From a virus, in the IMG/VR virus record IMGVR_UViG_3300047551_003342, positions 1 to 20,483 of that record: a stretch of 20,483 nt of DNA; one strand, 5' to 3'. Below are positions 14,981 through 20,483 of the stretch, piece by piece. A model generated the notes under the pieces. The model worked only from the letters and a program-made list of their open reading frames with translations, had not been told where the DNA came from and did no database searches. The translations under genes and the position numbers were made by a program. How positions within the stretch are numbered: the first letter of the stretch is position 1; each line of letters begins with the position of its first letter.

Positions 14981-15245
14981 TGTCCTTCTTCCATTGATTT
15001 AATTTTTTATCTATAAGTCTTCGAAGATTTAATAAGTCTTCTTTTGTTTCTAGTGAGATAGGACTAATTCTATTATTATTTGATAAATTTCCGTGCTGCA
15101 TATCAAACAATTTTACTTTCTGTTTTAATTGTCCTAATAAATTTAACAATTCTTTTTTAGTTGTTTCATCATCTATCTGTTGTATATTTTGTTGGAAAGT
15201 ATTGTACTCATTAATAAAATTTGGGCTTTTCTCTAAACTAAACAT
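14970..15245 (-). CDS. Small coiled-coil protein of unknown function
   Basis: The 91-residue protein starts at ATG 15245 after a strong GGAGG ribosome site and in a TAATG overlap with the Nudix gene. It is charged and helical throughout, with heptad-like segments at residues ~15-50 (EYNTFQQNIQQIDDE, KKELLNLLGQLKQKVKLFD) and 65-90, so it is probably a short coiled coil. The pattern 'MFSL...NFINEYNTFQQNI' and 'LLGQLKQKVKLFDMQH' resembles small conserved proteins next to neck genes in T4-like cyanophages, from memory. Function is unknown. Confidence 0.62.
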   Translation of the reverse strand: MFSLEKSPNFINEYNTFQQNIQQIDDETTKKELLNLLGQLKQKVKLFDMQHGNLSNNNRISPISLETKEDLLNLRRLIDKKLNQWKKDNAR

Positions 15246-15685
15246 TATAAAACCTCCATTATATCTATGATAGTCTGTATCTTTGTTTGTAAAATTTTAT
15301 TTCTCAAACTTAATTCTAATCCTTTGTGTAAAGGCTTTGGCAAACTGTTTAAATGAAACCAGCCCCACCCAGAGTGTTCTTGACTAATTATAGGCAAAAA
15401 TTCTTTATCTACTATACAAAAATAAGTATGGAAATTAAATAATGAATCATTACTAACAAATCTTTCCAGAGGTAATGTTTTTCGTATCACTGGTTTTAAA
15501 CCCAATTCTTCTTCAATTTCCCTTAGCAGTCCTTGCCATGCTGTTTCACCACATTGGTTAGTTCCGCCAACTAGCCCCCAACGACCTGCATGTTTTCCTG
15601 TGTTTTTTTGTAACAACAAAAACCGTTGCGACTCTTTAGCACAAACCAAAGCGCCACTACAATCTATTAAAGTGCTAGTCTCCAT
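15245..15685 (-). CDS. Nudix hydrolase
   Basis: The 146-residue protein has a perfect Nudix box at 41-63: G41, E47, then R55-E56-I57-x-E59-E60-x-G62-L63, fitting GX5EX7REUXEEXGU. Upstream RWGLVGG and downstream FHTYFCIV fit the family's beta strands. These enzymes hydrolyse nucleoside diphosphates linked to another moiety, such as oxidised dNTPs, ADP-ribose, dinucleotide polyphosphates or RNA caps; the substrate here is not evident. The ATG overlaps the end of gp15 by 19 bases and has only a weak ribosome site. Finding it inside a structural transcript suggests late expression. It is intact and family-typical in length. Confidence 0.9.
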   Translation of the reverse strand: METSTLIDCSGALVCAKESQRFLLLQKNTGKHAGRWGLVGGTNQCGETAWQGLLREIEEELGLKPVIRKTLPLERFVSNDSLFNFHTYFCIVDKEFLPIISQEHSGWGWFHLNSLPKPLHKGLELSLRNKILQTKIQTIIDIMEVL

Positions 15686-17310
15686 GAATTCTTTTTATAA
15701 TCACCCTCAAATGATTTTACCCAAGTAACACCGTTCCATTTGTACTGTGTGCCTGTATAGTAATTAGTCTGATAAATGATTATGTCTGTTTTTTCACTGC
15801 TTGAAAATAGTGTTATCCAATTAGTTCCATTCCACATCACAATATCGTTAGTGTAGGCTGTAGGGTCACTACCATCTGTGTTTTTCCAAGCATCAGGACC
15901 GTCGTCATTAAGATTTAGTGAATAGGTCACTACACTTCCAATTGGAATCATTGCAGTTGTTACAATAACATAAATTCCAGCGTTATTCAAAGCAGTATCT
16001 TGTGCAACTTCTACACCATTTACAAAGACGTTTGCTTCATAAACATCGTCATAATTCACACCTGTAGAAACCTTTTTGGTTTTCACTGTGGTAGTAAATG
16101 TGTCACGTACTCCCCCGCCAACATTATCTACTAACAAATACCGTATGCCAGTAGTAATAGTTTGATCTGTATTTTCCCCGTTTGGTCTTTTTGGATTAAA
16201 AGTTGTAGGATCAACTACTGCATCAAAGGTCCCCTTACCAGTAGCACTGCTATATCCCGTATCAATTTCGTTTATCAAACCGTTATTGTCTATATAGTTA
16301 TTACTTGGGAAGCTATCAGCGTCCCATTCTGCAATCATAATGGTGTCATCTAGAGGATGATAACTAAGCGTACCTATTACTTCTGATCCATCGTCCTGAG
16401 ATAAAAATATCTTACTTAAACCTTCTGTAAATGTTCCAGGTGTTTGATCTATAGCTTGCTTCCAAGATAAATCATTACTTGCTCCGGTTTGATTACTGTG
16501 TAAATATATTCTATTTTCTACAACTGTGATATCAAATGCACCAGCTGTAATTGTTTGAGTATAAAGCAGATTACTTGGAACCCTTTCGTCACTGGCAGGA
16601 TCGTTACCCCAACCGTCTAGATAATTACCATCACCACTACTAATAGCTCCATAGACACTGGCGATTATTTTTGTCACAACACCTAGCTTCTTGACCTTTA
16701 CAGGTGGGCTTAGATATATCGGAGTTTGAAGGGTAATAGTAGCTATGTCAATGGCACTATTCACACCTACTGGCACTGTTCTAGAGCTAAACAAAACGTC
16801 GGTAAGCTCTACTACTGTTAGGCTTGTCCAATCTATATAGTTATCTGTGGTTTGAATCTCAAGGCTAGGATTAAACAAGACTAAGATCTGTTCAAGGATT
16901 TGAAGCTTTTGATCCGTGTTGCTCGACCAAATATCTACCTTTATTTTGAGATTAAAAGGTGTAGGCATCAATCTTTCAACAGTATAATTAGCACCTTGCG
17001 TACTTGTATATTCACCGGTGTTGTTATCTACGCCACGCTCTCTAATATGTAATTTACTGACAAAATATGGATCGCTTAATCTTGTACGATCTAATGACAG
17101 CTCATTTATATACACTGCAATCTTAGGACAACTTGGCAAAGTATTTTCACTGTTTTGATTCACAATGTTAGCCACCTGACGATCAGCATCGCCATACATA
17201 ACTGGAATTCTAACCAGGGCACCGTCACCGTATTTGACTACAAAGTTACTGAGTAGTCTAATTACTTGAATAAGATAGCGTCTTATCTGTCCGTCATAAA
17301 AGTACTGCAT
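15667..17310 (-). CDS. gp15: Tail sheath stabiliser and completion protein, T4 gp15-like
   Basis: The 547-residue protein begins QYFYDGQIRRYLIQVIRLLS (2-21), matching the YFYNSSFRRY start of T4 gp15, and carries LMPTPFNLKIKVDIW with TDQKLQILEQILVLFNPS (114-149), matching the T4 gp15 SPIKMIYELSIFT...QIVEQILPYFQP region. It is twice the length of T4 gp15 (272 residues as I recall). Residues 1-222 carry the core and the remaining ~325 residues are an extension ending in Trp-rich WNGTNWITLF and YKWNGVTWVKSFEG segments. gp15 forms the ring that caps the tail and joins it to the neck. The ATG overlaps the gp14 stop (TAATG), so the two are coupled. Confidence 0.85.
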   Translation of the reverse strand: MQYFYDGQIRRYLIQVIRLLSNFVVKYGDGALVRIPVMYGDADRQVANIVNQNSENTLPSCPKIAVYINELSLDRTRLSDPYFVSKLHIRERGVDNNTGEYTSTQGANYTVERLMPTPFNLKIKVDIWSSNTDQKLQILEQILVLFNPSLEIQTTDNYIDWTSLTVVELTDVLFSSRTVPVGVNSAIDIATITLQTPIYLSPPVKVKKLGVVTKIIASVYGAISSGDGNYLDGWGNDPASDERVPSNLLYTQTITAGAFDITVVENRIYLHSNQTGASNDLSWKQAIDQTPGTFTEGLSKIFLSQDDGSEVIGTLSYHPLDDTIMIAEWDADSFPSNNYIDNNGLINEIDTGYSSATGKGTFDAVVDPTTFNPKRPNGENTDQTITTGIRYLLVDNVGGGVRDTFTTTVKTKKVSTGVNYDDVYEANVFVNGVEVAQDTALNNAGIYVIVTTAMIPIGSVVTYSLNLNDDGPDAWKNTDGSDPTAYTNDIVMWNGTNWITLFSSSEKTDIIIYQTNYYTGTQYKWNGVTWVKSFEGDYKKNSWRLAL

Positions 17311-18605
17311 TAAAAATCAGCCTTTGGTTTAAGTGCTTTACTAAGCGGTTGTCTTTGTTCAACTGTTTCACCTGCTATTGTTGAAGTTGTAGTGTTGTTG
17401 ATAAATCCTGTTCTAGTTGTCTTTCTTGTATCAGTATTGGTTAGAGTGTGGCGAACAGCGTCCTCACGCTTGATCCATCTACTACCATTATATCGAAATA
17501 ATCTATTTGGCATAAAGTCTGTTCTTAGGAAATAATCACCTTCTGTGGCACTAGTAGGAAAACTGATGCCATGACCAAAATCAACACCATTGTCTGGTAT
17601 TCCGTCGCCAAGTAGGTAACCAGAATAGCCAGTACGATTAGGACGTTCAGCTACACGGCTTGTATCTATAGTAGTAAGGCTAGCATCTAGAGCACTTTCA
17701 TCTATGGTCTTAAGCTCTGGGTTACCATTTGCATCTACAGCCAAGGTGTAGAAATGTTGTGTTTCATATCCACTCTTAGGTGCATCTGCTTCGGCTTGAG
17801 CTATGATAGCATCATTGATCTCAAGACTTTTAGCCTGTGTGCTAACAGTTTCTTGTATAGAAGTTCCTCCATAAACAGTATAATAACTGGAATTAGGAGG
17901 AGGGTTACCTGTAGTAATTGCCGTAACAGTGTAAAGAGTACCTTGATACCTTATTATTTGCCCAGGTAGATATGTAGTAGTTTCATCATAATCTCCAACA
18001 TAGTTAGCATCTTCATCTGTAGGTCTAGTTAGGATATCTGCATACTGCTGACTATCCATGATCTTTTTCAGTTTTAACCTATATAAATGTGGATACCAAG
18101 TGCGGCTAAATCCTTCAGCAGCACGACCTACATCTTCTATAACATAAAATCTTGGCAAGCTAGTATCAAAGCTGTTAAGTGCAAATTCGTCTCTTAGATG
18201 TGGCAATTCTAGCACATCACCTGTCAAAGGTTTTCTACCTATGGTAGTAATCATGTCATTGATATGTACTGTCATAAACAGTGTTTCATTATCAATCATT
18301 AAGCCAAACTGACTAAGGTTAAAATCTAAGTCAGCTACATTATAAATGCCTCTTATACGATAAATTGAAGAATCATATTTACGATCTCTATTTTCTAAAA
18401 ACAATAGGTCTTGTATGTTAGTTTCTCTAAGCACATCATAATGCGGCTGATCAGCAGTGGCATCTTCTGTGCTAGGATTTAAAGGACCTATGTATTTGTG
18501 ATAATGAACATCCGTACCGCCCATCTGAAACATTTCAGAAATATTGCGATCTATAAACTTATAGTCATTACCTTTTTCTGGACGGTAAAGTGATAAACGT
18601 GGCAT
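17310..18605 (-). CDS. gp14: Neck protein, T4 gp14-like
   Basis: I start this at ATG 18605 (431 residues, MPRLSLYRPEKGND...), the start style I remember for marine T4-like gp14; the frame extends to a TTG at 18674, but that would run into the divergent gp13-like gene. Residues ~99-160 (QFGLMIDNETLFMTVHIND, RKPLTGDVLELPHLRDEF, RFYVIEDVG) align by eye with the T4 gp14 FGMQVQDEVTL...EGDLIYFP...EINWVE region. Residues 201-246 contain a YLPGQIIRYQGTLYTV...YY module like small carbohydrate-binding or fibre domains, and residues ~365-385 contain FRYNGSRWIKRED. gp14 forms the collar joining head and tail. Almost no leader and no ribosome site precede this ATG. Confidence 0.72.
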   Translation of the reverse strand: MPRLSLYRPEKGNDYKFIDRNISEMFQMGGTDVHYHKYIGPLNPSTEDATADQPHYDVLRETNIQDLLFLENRDRKYDSSIYRIRGIYNVADLDFNLSQFGLMIDNETLFMTVHINDMITTIGRKPLTGDVLELPHLRDEFALNSFDTSLPRFYVIEDVGRAAEGFSRTWYPHLYRLKLKKIMDSQQYADILTRPTDEDANYVGDYDETTTYLPGQIIRYQGTLYTVTAITTGNPPPNSSYYTVYGGTSIQETVSTQAKSLEINDAIIAQAEADAPKSGYETQHFYTLAVDANGNPELKTIDESALDASLTTIDTSRVAERPNRTGYSGYLLGDGIPDNGVDFGHGISFPTSATEGDYFLRTDFMPNRLFRYNGSRWIKREDAVRHTLTNTDTRKTTRTGFINNTTTSTIAGETVEQRQPLSKALKPKADF

Positions 18606-18612
18606 AGTACAA

Positions 18613-18619
18613 TATTTAG
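18613..18619 (-). promoter_or_regulatory. Candidate late promoter for gp14
   Basis: The minus strand reads CTAAATA, a variant I recall for late promoters of T4-like cyanophages. It ends eight bases upstream of ATG 18605, so the predicted transcript would be almost leaderless. It sits back to back with the plus-strand motif at 18622-18629. Confidence 0.4.
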
Positions 18620-18621
18620 CG

Positions 18622-18629
18622 AATAAATA
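18622..18629 (+). promoter_or_regulatory. Candidate late promoter for gp13-like gene
   Basis: AATAAATA matches the T4 late promoter TATAAATA at seven of eight positions. Transcription near 18635 would leave a ten-base leader that still contains GGAG before ATG 18645. Confidence 0.55.
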
Positions 18630-18644
18630 TATGGGGAGATCCAT

Positions 18645-19406
18645 ATGAACGACAATCCGCAAGAAGAACGCCAAAAAGTATTTGATTACTGCCGTACAAT
18701 GCTAGGTGACGGAATGATTGACGTTGAATTGGATCCTGTTCATTATGAAACTGCTTTGAGTAGAACCTTGGCTAGATTTCGCCAGCGTAGTCCAAACTCT
18801 GTTGAGGAAAGTTATGCTTTTATAACACTAGAAAAAGATGTAAATGATTATAAGCTTAGTGAAGAAATTATCAACGTACAAAGCGTATTCAGACGCACAC
18901 TTGGATCTAGAACAGGAGGCGGTACTGGTACTAACTTTGAACCATTCAATCTGGCTTACACGAACACTTATCTGCTAAACTCTACCATGTTAGGTGGTAT
19001 AGCCACATATTTTTTATTTGCTAGTTATCAAGAAATGATAGGTAAGATGTTTGGCAGCTTCATAGAATTTCAATGGATCCCCTATAGTAGAACCCTACGA
19101 ATACTACAGCGTCCATTTACAGAAGGTGAAGTGCTAATGTTGCGTTGCCAAAATTATAGACCTGATTTTGTATTGATGAATGATATATATGCTCAGCAAT
19201 GGATCAAAGATTATACATTGGCTACCTGTAAAATTATGTTAGGTGAAGCACGTAGTAAGTTTGCTAATATTGCAGGGCCACAAGGTGGCGGACAACTTAA
19301 CGGTGGAGATCTAAAGTCAGCAGGCAAAGAAGAGTTAGAAAAGCTTGACAAAGAATTAGAAACACTAATACCAGGTGGTACTGGTTATACATGGGTGATA
19401 GGATAA
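18645..19406 (+). CDS. gp13: Neck protein, probably T4 gp13-like
   Basis: The 253-residue protein starts at ATG 18645 behind a strong GGGGAG site at 18633-18638. It opens with a helical segment (EERQKVFDYCRTMLGDGMID) followed by VELDPVHYETALSRTLARFR, a layout I associate with gp13-type neck proteins of T4-like cyanophages, where a similar 'YC...LG...V.ID..AL..Y' start occurs. The middle part (GGIATYFLFASYQEMIGKMF, FIEFQWIPYSRTLRIL, LMLRCQNYRPDF) looks like a compact structural fold, and the C-terminus is charged. It is divergent from gp14. The neck assignment rests on memory of the family and the neighbourhood, not on an exact motif. Confidence 0.6.
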   Translation: MNDNPQEERQKVFDYCRTMLGDGMIDVELDPVHYETALSRTLARFRQRSPNSVEESYAFITLEKDVNDYKLSEEIINVQSVFRRTLGSRTGGGTGTNFEPFNLAYTNTYLLNSTMLGGIATYFLFASYQEMIGKMFGSFIEFQWIPYSRTLRILQRPFTEGEVLMLRCQNYRPDFVLMNDIYAQQWIKDYTLATCKIMLGEARSKFANIAGPQGGGQLNGGDLKSAGKEELEKLDKELETLIPGGTGYTWVIG

Positions 19407-19762
19407 TGAAAATACGCGAAATATTAAATGAAAAAACTGAAAAGAAATTACCTAAAAACAGCAGACGTTCTGCACCCCATGCCAAACAATTCCAAGATAT
19501 TGACCAATATTATGGTATGTATAGATTTGGAGTAGCAATGGCTAAAGCACCAGACGGTGATACTCCTAAAGAAGGTCCGGCCAAAGATGTTCCAGCAGTA
19601 TGGATGTATAGTAAAGGCGAAGAAGAGATTGTAAATCGAGCTGCTAAAAACCAAGGTATATCTGGTAAAACTATAGTGGCTAAAGGTCCAAGTGAAGAAC
19701 TTAAATCTACAAATACCACAAGTCCAGTAGCTAAGCCAAAACAAAACAAATATGGTGTATAA
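19406..19762 (+). CDS. Small conserved protein downstream of neck gene
   Basis: I choose ATG 19406 (118 residues, MKIREILNEKTEKK...) because it forms a TAATG overlap with the gp13-like stop and has ATAGGATA just upstream; an ATG at 19391 would add five residues and overlap by 16 bases. The N-terminus is basic and the C-terminal half is Lys/Pro/Ser/Thr-rich and probably disordered. The segment QFQDIDQYYGMYRFGVAMAK near residues 28-47 resembles a motif I recall from small uncharacterised proteins of marine T4-like phages. No enzyme motif is visible. A role in head or neck assembly is possible from location. Confidence 0.65.
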   Translation: MKIREILNEKTEKKLPKNSRRSAPHAKQFQDIDQYYGMYRFGVAMAKAPDGDTPKEGPAKDVPAVWMYSKGEEEIVNRAAKNQGISGKTIVAKGPSEELKSTNTTSPVAKPKQNKYGV

Positions 19763-19765
19763 ATC

Positions 19766-19794
19766 TTGACAGTAAGATAAAAATCATATAAAAT
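19766..19794 (+). promoter_or_regulatory. Sigma70-type promoter before dNMP kinase
   Basis: TTGACA at 19766-19771 is an exact -35 consensus. TAAAAT at 19789-19794 follows after a 17-base spacer and matches TATAAT at five of six positions. The downstream gene begins at 19817 with an AAGGAG ribosome site, so the leader would be about 15 bases. Confidence 0.72.
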
Positions 19795-19816
19795 ATAGTG
19801 TCACTAAGGAGATACT

Positions 19817-20483
19817 ATGATTATAGGATTCGTCGGATTCATTGGTTCTGGCAAAGATACAGCAGCAGATTATCTTGTTAATTTTCATGGATTTAGACGA
19901 GATAGTTTTGCTAATACTCTCAAAGACGCAGTGGCCGCAGTGTTTGGCTGGGATAGAACATTACTAGAAGGAAGAACAGCAGAAAGTCGGGCTTGGCGAG
20001 ATCAAGTAGATTTTTGGTGGTCAAATAGACTAGGGAAACAGATTACACCTAGGTGGGTACTTCAACATTGGGGTACAGAAGTTCTTCGAAACAACTTCCA
20101 TGATGATATATGGATCGCTAGTCTAGAAAATAGACTACGCAAGACCACAGACAATATTGTAATCAGTGATGTAAGATTTCCTAATGAAATTAAAGCTATC
20201 CATAATGCCAACGGGCTAGTGATTAGAGTAAAACGAGGACCTGATCCTGACTGGTATCAAGATGCTGCTAATGTTAATTCTGGACCTACAAATATGAGTT
20301 GGTCTATTAGTAAGTACAAAATTAAAGAACTAAACATACATGCCAGTGAAACTAGTTGGATAGGAGGCAACATTGACAAGGTAATTGATAACGATTCTAG
20401 TATAGATGCCTTATTTTCAGAACTTAATAGTCTGGTCGAAGGTCACCTTGACGCCAATAAATCCCTTCTTTCTGAAGCACACG
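19817..20483 (+). CDS. gp1: Deoxynucleoside monophosphate kinase, T4 gp1-like, 3' end outside the window
   Basis: The frame is open from ATG 19817 to the window edge (222 codons), so the C-terminus is missing. The N-terminal GFIGSGKDTAAD at residues 7-18 is a P-loop. FRRDSFANTLKDAVAAVFGW (31-50), RWVLQHWGTEVLR (83-95) and ENIVISDVRFPNE-like text, here DNIVISDVRFPNEIKA, follow the order known from T4 gene 1 dNMP kinase. This enzyme phosphorylates dGMP, dTMP and hydroxymethyl-dCMP in T4 and feeds phage DNA synthesis. A strong AAGGAG site and its own sigma70-type promoter precede it, fitting early expression while its neighbours look late. Confidence 0.88.
   Translation, partial: MIIGFVGFIGSGKDTAADYLVNFHGFRRDSFANTLKDAVAAVFGWDRTLLEGRTAESRAWRDQVDFWWSNRLGKQITPRWVLQHWGTEVLRNNFHDDIWIASLENRLRKTTDNIVISDVRFPNEIKAIHNANGLVIRVKRGPDPDWYQDAANVNSGPTNMSWSISKYKIKELNIHASETSWIGGNIDKVIDNDSSIDALFSELNSLVEGHLDANKSLLSEAH

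Noticed and set aside
17310-18674. Longer 454-residue gp14 frame starting at TTG 18674
   Set aside because: The extra residues lie inside or opposite the start of the divergent gp13-like gene, and MPRLSLYRPEKG is the family-like N-terminus as I recall it.

Overview
The window looks like part of an AT-rich T4-like marine myovirus genome (phage, not chromosome). The evidence is a set of recognisable T4-type virion proteins: a gp15 tail-sheath stabiliser, a gp14 neck protein, a gp13-like neck protein, a gp1-type deoxynucleoside monophosphate kinase, and a run of tail-fibre genes including one with an S74 intramolecular chaperone domain. Genes are tightly packed with frequent ATGA or TAATG overlaps, and ATAAATA-type late promoters are visible. 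The protein style resembles phages of marine picocyanobacteria or SAR11; the exact host cannot be fixed from sequence alone. No tRNA, IS element, CRISPR array or gene-free stretch above 300 bases was seen.

Layout. (1) 1-3783, plus strand: distal virion and tail-fibre genes: the 3' end of a large structural protein, three small or medium structural proteins (one with an S74 chaperone), and a glycine-rich adhesin-like protein. (2) 3787-4739, plus: a 2OG-Fe(II) oxygenase-like protein and a Trp-rich protein of unknown function. (3) 13894 down to 4736, minus: a nine-gene, almost gapless operon, the striking part of the window. In transcription order it encodes a flavin-dependent halogenase, three different 2OG-Fe(II) oxygenase-like proteins, two further diverged halogenases, a NodU/CmcH-type carbamoyltransferase, a DUF6445-like oxygenase and a 2OG-FeII_Oxy_5-type oxygenase. 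(4) 13938-14736, plus: a Trp-rich structural-type protein and a second copy of the Trp-rich family found at the other edge of the cassette. (5) 18605 down to 14729, minus: gp14, gp15, a Nudix hydrolase and two small unknown genes. (6) 18645-20483, plus: gp13-like neck protein, a small conserved protein, and the dNMP kinase (cut by the window end) behind its own sigma70-type promoter.

How the parts may work together. The minus-strand cassette reads as a compact tailoring pathway (halogenation, hydroxylation, carbamoylation) inserted among tail-fibre genes and flanked by two directly oriented paralogues. It appears to be driven by a late-type promoter, which would place its expression with virion assembly. 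That suggests, as inference only, that it decorates a virion protein or receptor-binding component, or makes a small halogenated metabolite late in infection. No flavin reductase is present in the window, so reduced flavin would have to come from the host or from elsewhere in the phage.
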